NCBI GenBank assembly: GCA_027946555.1
Contig: JAPEVC010000280.1
Location: 1 to 41,943 of the forward strand
Direction: 5' to 3'
Origin: Gnomoniopsis sp. IMI 355080
Taxonomy: Eukaryota; Ascomycota; Sordariomycetes; Diaporthales; Gnomoniaceae
DNA: 41,943 nt
The notes beneath the pieces are model-generated. The model saw nothing but the letters and a program-made list of their open reading frames with translations, searched no databases and was not told where the DNA came from. How positions within the stretch are numbered: position 1 is the stretch's first letter; each line of letters opens with the position of its first letter. This document shows positions 21,241-32,430 of this stretch, piece by piece. Made by a program: the position numbers and the translations under genes.

Positions 21241-23513
21241 CTAAGTGCTCTCCTCAGTCACGGCCGGCTGCTCCTCATCAGCTTGCACAGTCGTCGTCTC
21301 CTCCTCCTCCGCTGTAGCAGCAGGCGCAGGCACAGCCTCAGCCTCCGTACTAGCAACCACACTCTCAAAGCCCGCAAAGATCTCCTCACTATAAACACCA
21401 GCCTTCTTAGCCCGCACAGCAAGCTCCTCAACCAACCCGGCAGTCGGCACCGCCGGCTCACTCAAGATAGCCTCGATCGCCGCATGGTAGCCCAGCCCAC
21501 ACTGCGCATGCACATCAGGCTTGACATCCTCCCCTTCCTGCTGGAACCGCAACCCGGGCGTCTGATACCGCCGCATACGCACCTCGCGGTACGCCTGCGC
21601 CAGCTCGACTGGACTAGCCCGAATGACACGCGCCGCCGACTCAGCCGACGGCGGCGGCCACAGCCGCGCCTTGGTCAAGCCCATGATGGCGGACCCGAGC
21701 TGCAACTGCTCGCACTCCTCGCGCACGGCGGCATCCTCCTCGTCCCCGGCCAGACAGTAGCGCGTGTCCTCGTCCGGGTAGCGCTCCGGGTTGAGCAGGC
21801 GGTGCACGGGCGTGCTGACGGCGTGGACGATGCGCTCGATGGCGGCGGCGCGCGTCGCGGCGAGAACGGCGACTACGTCGGACGAGATGCCCGGTTGGGC
21901 ACTCCAGGGTTCGCCTTGGGCGTTGAGGAGGGTGGTGCCGTCGGTGGAGGAGAGGCTGGCGGCGTGGGCGGCGTGGGCGAGCGCGGTGGTGAACCACTGC
22001 GCGTGGCCGAGGATGTATGCCGTGACGAGGAGCTTGTCTGCGTCGGCAGATGGTGTGGTGGCCCCCACGCCGCTGGAGGAGGAGGCGGCTAGCCAGGCTT
22101 TGATGAAGGGGGGGAGGAGGTGCAGGGTCTGGTATTTCTCCGCGACGAGGGCAATGTCGTGCAGCTCGGCCTCGGAGACTTGTTGTGGGAGGGTTTGGAA
22201 TTTGTAGTGGGCAATGGAGAAGATGACGTCCAGGCCGGGTGCTGGGTCGGAGACTAGATCGAGCGCGGTGGAGGATTGCGAGGAGAGATTCTGCTGCTTC
22301 CACACCGCAGAAGCGGACTCGAGTACGCATGCACGGACAGAGTAGATGGCGTCGACGCCATCGGACTCCCGGACCGCGACTTGCAAATCGGCATCGTCGT
22401 GGTATGAAACCTTCTTGACAGAAGGTATCTCCGCTTCCTGAGGTGGCCCCTCTTCTTCTGCCTGTGTCTCCCCACCGGTTGTGGCTTCCTCCGAAGCGGA
22501 GTGCCCCGGTGTCTGGGGAGGCGTGGGAAGGTCTTCACTCTGGCTCCTGTCGGAGGCCTTCTTTTGCGTCGCCTCGCCCAGCGAATGTGAGGCACTCTTT
22601 GGCGAGGCGCTCAGCACGCCTTCCGCTTCGGCGGTGACTGTGGACGTCTGTGCCAAGGCAGGAATGCTACGGCCCGACGCCGATCTCTTGAGCTCATAGT
22701 CCTTGGTGGGAGATAGAGTGGGTGTTGTTGGTGATGAGACTGGGCTCTCTGCCTCTCCCTTGGTGGAGGATGACGACTTGGAGCTTCGGAATAGGTTAGT
22801 AAAGAATTTCTGTTGTCTTGGAATAATTCGAGTATATAATAAAGGGGCGGTTTTAAAGAGGGAAAAAATGAGGCTACCCGGTCGATGGGCTCCTTGACCG
22901 CGTGGAAAATGGAGGATTGCTGGCAAGTGGCAGAGACACCTGTCGCCTCATCCGGACTGGACGTTGAGTTCGTGCTCCCTCTACGCGCAGTGCGCTGACC
23001 GAGGGACGTGACTTTTGCAGACGCTGGCGGCTGGGAGGAGCGGTCTGCTGGACATCTGTTGCTATAACCAGAGTTCTGCTACACTTGTATAAGAAACACT
23101 TGCTCATATCGGCGGTGCTGGGCTGGGGTTGTGGAAGTCGATTCCCTCGCCAAGGACTGCTTCAAGGCCAGGCTAGGCTCAGATGCACACTCCGATGACG
23201 GTTAAGAAGTGCTTCTGGACTATGACCATTGAACACTCTCGGCTCAAACTAAGAGATTCGACACTTGTATCACAAAGGCAAACACCACTAGGTGTACGGC
23301 ACAAGGATATTGAGGCACATGGTTGAGGACCACAGCCCACGAAGAGAAATAGAGACTGCAGAAGGAGACCACAAGGAAACCCCCCAGAAAGATGCAAAAG
23401 TAAGTTTTTACTTACTTCTTGAAACTCCTGTTAAAGAAGAAGATACCCGACTTCCGCCTCTCACGAGTTCCTGTATCAACACCACTCGTTGCCCGGCGCT
23501 GGACTTCGGCCAT
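21241..23513 (-). CDS. Fungal BTB/POZ-like domain protein
   Basis: The proposed exons are 23513-23416, ~23055-22878 and 22809-21241, about 614 aa. Exon 3 is secure. Its intron (22810-22877, GTAGCC...ACAG) joins 'FHAVKEPIDR' to 'KFFTNLFRSS' in phase. Exon 1 starts MAEVQRRATSGVDTG, has a good start context and ends AAGAA|GTAAGT in phase 2; the acceptor is either CAACAG at 23056 or TATAG at 23062, both phase-compatible, and an extra small exon in this ~360-nt gap is possible. The first ~200 residues are Ser/Thr/Pro-rich and probably disordered. A BTB-like core follows at ~220-335 ('DADLQVAVRES', 'RACVLESASAVWK', 'LHDIALVAEKYQT'), then an Ala-rich helical region and an acidic tail. Such proteins are thought to mediate protein contacts; the role is unknown. 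Confidence 0.75.
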
Positions 23514-25331
23514 GCTGGTGAACTGGTTGGATCGGTGCTGAACGAGAAAGTATGTATTTGACTCGCTCTGAGTTGATACAACTTCAACCAACAAATGTGC
23601 AAAACAATAAAAGGTCGCAGGAATTTTAAGTCAAATTGTACAGGAAGACTAACATTCAATTCCGAGCAAGAGTCCTGACCAAAAGATAGGAGGAAGCCGA
23701 GCAAGATATATATCAGATATCTGGCTGTCCCGTCGCCGCCGCACTTTGGGAATGAGGCGTCAAAGAAGCGGGTCTCTGTCGACTTTAAACTGGGCCATGG
23801 TTACAAGAACCACTGCAAACCATCCAAAGCCCTTGACTAGCTTGGTACAATGTAGTCATATGACGGCCGAGCAAAGAAAAAGTCAATGGACGTCCGGGCT
23901 TGTATCGTTGTCATACGTGCTCACCGCTCATAGGCCTCACGAACTTTTTTTCCTTCCCTCTTTTTTCTACCCTTCCAAGGATTAAACTGCCAAGGGTTTG
24001 CTTATCTGCAGCATTCACCACCCCCAAAGAAGAGATGGGCAGCTGCGGGTACCACCCAGCCTAACTTTTTTCCAATGCGAACCGCTCAAGCGAAAGCCTG
24101 CTAAAGTAGTTGTTTTTTGGGGGGGAGGGACCCACTGTGAAGGGGGGATCCACCTCTACTGTCCGTCCGCGATTTTCCCAAAGTTACGCGTTGTTGTTTT
24201 GCTGCAGCCAATCCATATAGCGGAGCCCCAACACCCCAGATCGTCCATTAACTGTTCGGCCATGGAAAACACTCACCGACACACCTAATAAATCGACGGG
24301 TGCAGGGCCGCGACTCAAAATTCGATAACGCCGTGCGCGCTTCTGACGATTTATTGGTTGTGGTGCCATGGTACATACGAAGGGAAAGCCGCCCTGTTTT
24401 TTTTTCCCTTGCTCTCTCTTTTACAAAGTTGCAAAACATTACTCCACATTTGTGTCAGTCTTGGACCTTGACGCACCAGTTGATCAGCTGGTGGACCATG
24501 GTACGATATGCAAGCACTATGTCACCGGTGGTCGAAGAACAAATACGACAAACGGCTGCGCTGGCACTGTCAGAGGTCGTTCAGGATTTTAGTCTGTGGA
24601 ACGCGCCTGCATCATGTGTCCAATTCGGGAACGTGTATAAATCCAGGCCTGGGATTATTGTTAAGCCCCGGAACACTTCCGCAAAACAGAACATCGGATA
24701 GCATTAGTTTCTTTTAACAGTAGTAAACAAGGCCCTACATACTCGGTAGGAATTATCCAAAGAAAAATGCAACCGCTTTGGTTTTCACACAAGCGCTTAC
24801 GGTTTATTCTTTGTTTTATATACCTAATTAGGATCTCAGAAAAAATAAATGGCTCAGCCACATCAGTGATCGATCACGTTCGTGCACTGATATGTTGATG
24901 GTTGTTGGCTTCTTTTTGCGGTGCGGCTCGAAATTGGAGACTGCTGCATCATGCAAAGCCAAGTGGATTCGATCCATTGCTCCACTACAAAGGCACGTCG
25001 GAAACGCAACCACAACAAGCCGCGACATGCGGACACAACCGTTTGCATTTAGACCCCCATGCACGCTATCTCTCCCGCGAATCGGCTGGGCTTTTTGTTT
25101 GGTAAACTGGGTTATCCGCGCGGCAGGGTGCAATTGATCCGATCCCCATCACTGTAGGTAGGTAGAGAGGGCTCAAAAGACGAGGTGCCAGGTGGGTGTC
25201 GCGAAGCGAGATGGGGCTTTGACCATATGTTTCAGTCGCTCTTGTTGATATCTTTGCTGTAGTAGTCTGATGGGGCGGCAGGATGGGAGTCCTCGAGTTT
25301 TTTATCCCTCTGATAAGACTTGACACATTGC
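23514..25331. other. Intergenic region, BTB-like promoter to DUF3328 gene 3' end
   Basis: About 1.8 kb. Short frames on both strands overlap each other and resemble nothing I know. An 11-G tract interrupted by one A lies at ~24118-24127. I see no gene or RNA. Confidence 0.45.
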
Positions 25332-26446
25332 TCAGTCGTCAATGGGCAGTACAACTCGGGTTCCGTCGACGATTTGGTCTGTAACGGTTAGCATACCCGG
25401 CCTCGAAGTACTAAAAGAGCCCATAATAATATGTTCAAGAGTACTCACGTTCTAAATAATCGATCACTTCGTCGTAATTTTTACACACTGTTATCTAGTT
25501 AGTCAAACACGTCAAGCAGCTGAACTTCAGGAGCTGGTTACGTACCATGAATTCCATTCCAGCCTCCATCCTGGGGACCGTTATCCGGGCCGTCATTCTC
25601 AGAGTGCGGCTCAAGAGCCACGTCGCCTGAGCACATTACGGCCTGTCGTATGTAGTCGATGCAGTGGAAGTAATGTGTGTCAGAATCCTTCTGCAGAAGC
25701 TCGGGCATGCCATCTTGAAGGGCAGAATACATTCTTCCCATCATAAACTACAAAATGTCGCAACATCAATTAGCCATCTTCTCTCTGGTGCTTGCGTCAT
25801 GCGTCTCTCATAAAAAATATGGGTGTGTGTGTCTTACAAGACAGTGAAGTGAATGTGTCATGGACGTCGACGAGTACCTCGTGCCATTCGGGCCACCTGG
25901 AGGAGATACCCCAGCTATCAAAATCATCAGCAACTCCATTTCCGTTTACAGAGCCTTTCTGGGGACACCGCTTACCAGGCATCAAAGTGGTCCATTTCTG
26001 AGTAAGTGATTCGGAATACCACTCTGGTTGTGTCATTGGTACAAATGCTAGGTCGGCGTTCCACTTCATCACCTTGGTGGAGACTGGAGCACATATCAGT
26101 ATCAAACACATAAGAGAAGCTTATCAGCCGGCAATTGGATTAGGCACTGACACTGGCGGTGGGAACCTGAGAAGTCACTCCCGATTTGTTGTCGCTGTGG
26201 TTCCCTCCATAGTAATATGGACAACAGACCGACTATGAGAACCAATAAGAAGGTATTTATGATCCAGCTATATGCTTTGATCTTCGAAAGCATCCCTCGA
26301 GGCTCTTCCCATTTCCTTGCCGTCACTTCGTCGCTGTGCCATTGTTTCTCGTGGCCCGATTCAACATCGGTCTCGGACAGGAACTCTTCACGGTCGGGGT
26401 CTTCTGCATTCCATATTGTTTCGTACTGGCTAGCCTTGGGTTCCAT
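25332..26446 (-). CDS. DUF3328/UstYa-type oxidase-like protein
   Basis: Six exons (26446-26152, 26083-25976, 25914-25838, 25747-25546, 25487-25449, 25378-25332) join in phase to 255 aa. After a cytosolic N-terminus there is one membrane span at ~58-80 (YSWIINTFLLVLIVGLLSIL). The family signature follows: 'GSDFSG', 'FSTKVMKWNADLAFVP', 'TQKWTTLMPAG', then the two HxxHC motifs HSLHC (155-159) and HYFHC (185-189) with 'IDYIRQAVMCSGDVALEP' and the closing 'CKNYDEVIDYLE'. In ustiloxin, cyclochlorotine and similar fungal RiPP pathways, UstYa-type proteins catalyse oxidative cyclisation or hydroxylation of peptides or polyketides, with the His/Cys motifs probably binding metal. The first donor is GTCAGT, a weak but in-phase site that restores conserved residues. 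No precursor peptide, fungal UstO tyrosinase or kexin-site repeat gene is visible nearby, so the pathway is unknown. Confidence 0.88.
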
Positions 26447-28095
26447 GGCTTAAACTCGTGAGGGTGGGCAAAATTCAACTGCAGCTTCAAAATCGTCGCC
26501 ACTTCAAGAAATGGTTGGTTGACACAAGAGGGAAGAATAACCAGATCAAGTGAAAATCAAAAAGAATACAATACAAAATTTACAAAAGCCCACACACACA
26601 CGAGAGACGGCCGGTGTGCCAAGAGTGATATACCAGCTCGGGAAGGCGGCTCTTTGTTCACCAGGATCATCCCCGGGGACGCCATTCTCTAACATGCACT
26701 CCTCTGGTTTGAGACGTCGAGAAACGAGGTTAGTGACATGGGGCGCTCAAACCGCCTTTTTTTTTTCTTTCCCTTACGGCAGACGGCTGCTGCTGCCAAT
26801 GTGGAGTCTCCACCCTAGATTGCTCTCGTTCGTCGCAAGTTGGGGGTCGTGGCCTCCTGGAGACGTCCCAGGTTTCATGTGACGGTGCGTTTGGCCTGAT
26901 GCGTGAACCTCAAGCGACACTAAGGGAATAATGACCACAGCAAACACACACACGCTTGGAGCGCAATGTAGGTCATGATTTCTTGGGAGAAAAGAAGTGG
27001 ATAATTAATCCTAGCAACTGCAACTGCATGTGCACTCCCATCTTTACCGCCAGCATCGTCGAGATTGATAGGTCATAAAGGGCTGTTCCAAGCTTGGGAC
27101 TTGCTGACTTATTCCCGGAAGAGTGCAGGTGTCAGATTCGCTCAACTCTCACCCAACCAAACTCCCTTGTCATGCTCGACATCTGAGCATGTCTCAGCCG
27201 CCCTAGCCTCGGCACGCGGGCTCGTGCCCAGAGAGTAGTAGCATCTTTATTCTCGAAAGATGCCAACGCTCCTCTCGGCACGTTTACTTGCAACCTCTCG
27301 TTGAAGTTAAGTGGAACGGTTCGCTTACCTAACTTGGTGGGTCATCTTTGACGTCGGTTTCGATAAGAATAGGCGTCAATTGCGGCTAAGTAGTTCACTT
27401 CAGAGTCATGATCTCACTCTTTCATTCAAACTCCCGAGGTCAGTCCTCGAGGAAAAGGCCGAAAGCGAGTCCAGAAATGCGGGAATTCCCTTTGGGTTTT
27501 GTCAATGCACGTCAATGCCATCTTTTTTCGGCAGACTTTCTCCGGGACTCGAGTGTGACAGGGTGCCACCTATTTGTACCGTACTATAATTTAATCCGAT
27601 TAACGCGGTGAGGCCCTCCAACAATTGGTTTCAAGAACCAAATCATCAGGAAAGGCAATCTTCTCATCCACGCTGTCACTTTTGCCCTTGCGAGAGATGT
27701 GAATTATTATCACTGATTCGAATACTCCACTGCGGCTTTGTACGCTAAAGTCGTTGCCCGTACTTTTTAGAGACTTTCTTCGGACTGGATAACAGATAAA
27801 AGTAGCTAGAATGCCATGGACTAGATGCGGAAGTTTGGACCTGTGTTGATAGGCTCATGCCAGGAGCAGAACTGCGACAGGTTCGAACCTAGAATTGCAG
27901 AAAGGAAGTTCGATGAGTGGCAAGCCAAGTTGGTAGTGGTGATCGAGATTGACTCCTCTTAGCATGAACCTAGAAAGAAGAAGCATAGGCACTTTACGTG
28001 TTCCACAATGTTTCTTCCTCCAGGCCCTAACAAGCAAAGATAAGAGCGCAGGCCCATGTATTTCATACGACATTCATGATTTCACTATTGACCGC
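26447..28095. other. Intergenic region, DUF3328 promoter to GH128 3' end
   Basis: About 1.65 kb with only short, unremarkable frames. I looked for a signal peptide followed by repeated Lys-Arg-bounded cores (a RiPP precursor beside the UstYa-type gene) and found none. I see no other feature. Confidence 0.45.
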
Positions 28096-29225
28096 TTAAA
28101 AGAAAATCAAAAGCACAAAAGTGATGGCGAGTACGGACCCAAGTGTGGCAATACCCTGTCCCAAAGGCCCTTCCCCTAGTCCTCTTCCTGTGGCATCTGA
28201 AGGCTGATGGTTGCCGTCGGGTCTTTGTTTTGTGATGGGATCCTCACCATGCCCATTCCGTCCCAGATACCAGACACCAATGTCCGTCAATTGTCCCTGA
28301 TCGTTCAACATCGCGGCATTGGGGCCGACATTGGAAACATCAGAACGGAAAGCGCCAAAGAGTGCGTAGCGCTTGAGAAAAGCAAGACCATCCAGCCACT
28401 TGGTCGTCCATTGATAGAAGTCCTTGGTGACCTCCAGCGACTGGTTGTGGTAGTTGAACTCGGTCAGCCATAACGGGGTGTCTGGAAACCTATCGATGAA
28501 GCTAGGTCAGCTTGCAAGTAAACGGGGTACCCAGATATGTGGGGGGGGGGGGTAGTTGGCAGGTTGATGTGGAAGGTTGAAACTCACCTTGCAGTATATT
28601 GACCAAAGGCGCTCGCCAGACTTACAAAGTCGCCGTAATGATGGAACGGCACGAAGTCATAGGTACAGTTTCTCTTCTCTCCGTCACCACTCACCATCTC
28701 CGAACAGTTTCGGAGGAAGCGTTCTAACCAGGTGAAGCTTTCTTGTGTCCCCGCTGTCGCCGGAAGGCCAACTTTGATGCCCATACTCTGCAGAGGCGGG
28801 ATATTGCGAATCCACACCTCGGCCCCGAATCTCGGATCCATATTCGCTCCACCCCATTGCTCAAGCATCTCAGGTTCGTTAAAAGTCATGACATGGCCAA
28901 TGTTACGTCCCTGTTGGACGAGGGTCTTGACGGCGTCCTCGAAAGTGGACGCATTGTCCCGCTTGTCAGGGGGCCCCCATAACATGGGAACGAACTCGAA
29001 ATCCTCTTGGGTACGGTCTTCAAATATGACAGAAGGTGTTTGAAGATAGTTATAGTACCAGGTCAGATCACTGGGCTGTTGGATCCAGATGCGGTCATCC
29101 TGGGGCGTCGTCACATTTGGCACGAAGCACAGGCCGCGTCTGGGGCTGGATGTCGCCTGCGAGACTGCAGTGAGAGGAAGTAGCAGAGCCAGCGTTCTGA
29201 GGAGGATTGACGTGATGAGTTCCAT
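28096..29225 (-). CDS. GH128 (Asl1-like) glycoside hydrolase, probably GPI-anchored
   Basis: Exon 1 is 29225-28588 and exon 2 is 28489-28096 (intron 28490-28587, phase 2), giving 343 aa. GH128 enzymes cleave beta-1,3-glucan and act outside the cell or at the wall. The start at 29225 gives a clean signal peptide (MELITSILLRTLALLLPLTA); an upstream in-frame ATG at 29258 would break it. Conserved segments are 'GLCFVPN', 'WYYNYLQTPS', 'EFVPMLWGP', 'VMTFNEPEM' (putative acid/base Glu117), 'FVPFHHYGDF' and 'PLWLTEFNYHNQSLE' (putative nucleophile Glu223). The C-terminus has a Gly/Ser/Asp-rich spacer and a hydrophobic end (LGSVLAITFVLLIFF), which fits a GPI signal or a C-terminal anchor. A 12-nt G run (+ strand) lies within the intron. 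Confidence 0.92.
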
Positions 29226-30076
29226 ACTGTTATCTGTAAGTATTGAATGTAAAATCAAAATGTTCTGGCCGCCGATTGGGGGAAAGACTGCAAAGATTAG
29301 TTCTCACGCAAGAAAGGAATGTGAAAGGTTTGGTTCATACTGCTATGTTCTCATGGAGCACCTTCCTCAACAGCCCACGCCTCTTTCTTATATCAAATTG
29401 CTGCCATCAACACTTGCTAGCTTACCAGTCAAAGTCCTCAAGCTGCCATAGCGCACAGCTCTGTAGTGATGTAGCGTCGGATGAAATATACCATGGACCT
29501 TCGAAAAAAAGACCAGCAAAAAGATGAGTCGAACTCCGACCTGTCCGTTTCGAACGCTACAGTGAAGACCGCCTGCAGGCCTCTGGGTTCAGGTCGAAGC
29601 CCGTCGCCTTTCCATTAGGCCAAGTGCCCCGAAGGGTGAGAGAACCTACAGATTTGATACCTATAAACACACATTTCAGCCTTGGCCATTGGGTACGGCT
29701 CGGACGCTGCCGATGCATACCAAACTTTGCGATATACATAACCATGGAGGACCGATTCTTCAGGTTCTCGAAGTCAGTGTGATTGAGCATAGGAGGGTAG
29801 TTACATTTACGTCATGGTAGTCTATCAAATTTCACCTAATTGCATAGTCTTCCCAAACTACAGTCTCATATCTAATTTGACTGCATAGGATTGCACAGGA
29901 CGGGGTATACTTCATGGCTATTCTTCTCCAGTCTCAGCCTACTCCAGACTCTATGCTCTATTACGCCGGCCTTATTGCGCTCCATAGACACAAGAAAGAA
30001 AGAATTAAATCATAAACACGAAACTGGTATGTCCAGTATATCCACCCAGCCTTAACCCTGAGGCTCCGGCTCTTTC
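29226..30076. other. Intergenic region containing a tRNA-Arg-like half
   Basis: Holds the promoter of the GH128 gene (29226-29450), the tRNA-like sequence ending at 29630 and the 3' flank of the UDP-glucose dehydrogenase gene. I see no protein gene; the 77-codon frame across the tRNA-like part is a translation of the tRNA sequence. Confidence 0.5.
29594..29630 (-). tRNA. tRNA-Arg(TCG)-like 5' half, probably a relic
   Basis: Read on the - strand from 29629, the sequence gives acceptor GGGCACT, TG, a D arm GCCT-AATGGAA-AGGC and a loop CTTCGA holding anticodon TCG, matching eukaryotic tRNA-Arg up to position 37. The A box TGGCCTAATGG is present. No 3' half follows: I find neither CCCGT to close the anticodon stem nor an acceptor AGTGCCC within ~150 nt, although a weak TGCAGG-like echo of a T arm follows. 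It is therefore a tRNA half or decayed gene. An unusually long intron is unlikely. Confidence 0.4.
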
Positions 30077-32430
30077 TTATCGACCAACGCTCTCAACACG
30101 AAAACCCAACAACTCCATCTCCTTGACCTCAACCACACCGCGCCCATCAAAAAGCCACCTCGGCTTCTTCATATGATAGCTGACTTTGGCCCAGTCCAAC
30201 CGCTCCTTGGGTTTATACTCTTCATTGGGTGTGTACCCGCTCTTCTCGAGCCCGCAGTCTGGGCAGTCAGCGGCACATGACGGCTCCGGGTAGAGCCGAC
30301 GTAGAGGGTCATGGGGAGAAGAAGAAGAAGAAGAAGAAGTTCGGTCGGAGCACCCGGTCACGGTGGGGAGTGACATGGTGGATGTGAGCGGCAGCTGCTT
30401 AGTGAGGAGGAACTTTTGCAGCGCGAGGAGATCAAGCTCCGTTGGCTCCGCCGCATTCATGAAAGGTCGGGGATCAAATGTGCCGGGCTTCTGCGGTCTC
30501 TTGGCTGTGGAGTTATTGGTGGTGGATGACGAAGAACCTATAGCCTCCGGGCTGCTGCTGCTCTTGAGTCCTTCCGCGCTGATGCGACTTGTGGCACCTC
30601 CTCCGATCTTCTTCTGTGACGACGACGACGAGGACGATGAGCCATTCTTGAACTCATCAAAGTCAGTGGTGATGAGCACCGCATCGGCAGCCGCACAGGC
30701 CTCGTAGGCATTCTCGTACACGACCAGCGGGCCGCCGTCCTCCTTGAGGATCTTACAGTCAAGCTGCCCTCGCAGCAACCGCTTGATCTCCTCCCGGACC
30801 ATGCCCGGGTTACAGCACGGGTCAAACACAGCCACTTCCTTGGGCCCTTCTTCGAGCAGCGTCCGCACAATCTCCAGCGCCGGCGACTCGCGCGTGTCGT
30901 TTGTGTTCTTCTTGAACGCATAGCCCAGGATCGTGACTTTTTTCCCCGCCAGCGTGTTATTCAAGCACCGCACCACGCGCGCCGCGAAGCGATCCCGACT
31001 ATACTCATTCATCGTGTTCACCTGGCGCCAATACTCGGCGACGTCGTCCAGCCCGAGGCTCTGCGCGAGATACACTAACGACAAGACATCCTTCTTGAAG
31101 CACGACCCGCCAAAGCCAATGCCCGCCTTCAAGAACTTGTCGCCAATGCGCGGGTCCACGCCAATCGCGGCCGCGACCTCGTCGACGTCGGCGCCGGTCT
31201 TTTCGCACACGGCGGCAATGGAGTTGATGGATGAGATGCGCTGGGCGAGCATGGCGTTGGCGACGAGCTTGGCTAGCTCCGAGGACCATACGTTGGTGGT
31301 GATGATGCGCTCGCGGGGCACCCAGGCGGCGTAGATGGAGGCGAGGGCCGCGGCGGCTTTGCGGCCTGAGGGGGTGGGCGAGGAGCCGATGAGGACGCGG
31401 TCTGGGTAGAGGAGGTCGTTGATGGCTGTGCCGGCGGCGAGGAACTCTGGGTTGGAGAGGATTTCAAAGTGTACTCCTGGTCGGTGGACGGCCATCTATT
31501 GTGGATAGGAAAGAACAACAAAGTCAGCTACCATACAAACACATACATATCACTCTGCAAAAGATCTATTAGGATGGGGACAAAACATACCGTTTCCTGA
31601 ACCATTGCGGCCGTCCGACAAGGCACGGTACTCTTCTCCACAATGATGGCGCCCGGTCTCGCATGACGAGCCACGTCGGCCGTCACGGCCTCAAACGCAG
31701 TCATGTCCGTAGCGCAGCCCTTACCGGCGCCACGCGTCTTGGTGGGCGTATTGACAGCCACAAGCACAATGTCCGCCTCCGAAATGCTTTGGGCAACCTC
31801 AGTGCTGAAAAAGAGGTTGGGTTGCCTTGCTGGCACCACCATCCTCGAGCTGCTGCTGCTACTGCTGGTGGGCGCATCAGTAAGGAGACTTTCCACATCA
31901 GCAGCGGGCAGAGATCTGTGGCCAGGCTCAGGGTCAATAGAGGTCTTTTGCGTTCCGTCACGCGCGACACGGACAATGTCCTCCAAACCAGGCTCGTAGA
32001 TCGGGGGGTGACGGCTGTTCCAGCGCCGAATACGGGTCTCATTTAGGTCGACCACGGTGACGCAGAGATGGGGGTTGTTGAAGGCGATCACGGCTGCCGT
32101 TGGACCGCCTTTTAATTTGATGTCAGCACTTTTTCTTTTTGGTCCACAAAACATGACGGCTTTGAATTTGAGTTGAAAAGGGGGGAAGGGGAGAGCAAAA
32201 GGCAAAAAAAGGGAAGACAACTCTTTCTTACCAACATATCCTGCACCAACGCAGCAAATATTGCGAATGGGTCTGCTGTGGAGGAGGCCCATGTCCATGG
32301 ATTCTGGGACCTGAGGTCGCAGTAGTGGACTGGACATGTAACTGCCCTCTGGTGTTGTTGGTGCCGTTGAACTGTCGAGAATGTTGCTGTCCTCGGGCCC
32401 ATCCATCAAGGGCGATGATATGGAGTTCAT
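30077..32430 (-). CDS. UGDH: UDP-glucose 6-dehydrogenase
   Basis: Exons 32430-32232, 32108-31592 (ends 31591) and 31495-30077 join in phase to 711 aa. The enzyme oxidises UDP-glucose to UDP-glucuronate with 2 NAD+ in the cytosol. Visible features are the NAD-binding glycine motif 'CCVGAGYVGGP' (~60-70, completed by splicing), 'VVDLNETRIRRWN', 'LVAVNTPTKTRG', 'IIVEKSTVPCRTA', 'EILSNPEFLAAGTA', the catalytic-cysteine motif 'GFGGSCFKKD' (Cys371) and 'ILGYAFKKNTNDTRESPA'. The protein is longer than most UGDH (~460-490 aa) because of an N-terminal extension and a C-terminal region (~530-640) of Ser tracts, which splits the 'VLITTDFDEF' segment from a conserved Cys-rich end, 'CAADCPDCGLEKSG'. It is divergent from the GT4 gene, with about 2 kb between starts. 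Introns are 123 and 95 nt. Confidence 0.95.
30319..30340. repeat. GAA/TTC trinucleotide repeat coding a Ser tract in UGDH
   Basis: An AAG/CTT-type run read as Ser codons in the UGDH C-terminal insert (SSSSSSS before PHDPL). Likely length-polymorphic. Confidence 0.8.

Noticed and set aside
21208..22092. A 294-codon + strand frame rich in Arg, Gly and Leu
   Set aside because: It is antisense to the BTB-like gene and has codon-shadow composition with no family feature.
24300..24701. A 133-codon + strand frame
   Set aside because: No conserved motif, poor start context and overlap with frames on the other strand; no splice-supported extension found.
27870..27900. Palindromic AGGTTCGAACCT resembling a tRNA B box on both strands
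   Set aside because: Stems of a T arm do not form in either direction and there is no A box at tRNA spacing.
29557..29790. A 77-codon - strand frame containing a TWPNGKATGFDLNPE-like string
   Set aside because: This string is the familiar false translation of tRNA-Arg sequence; it supports the tRNA-like call, not a protein.
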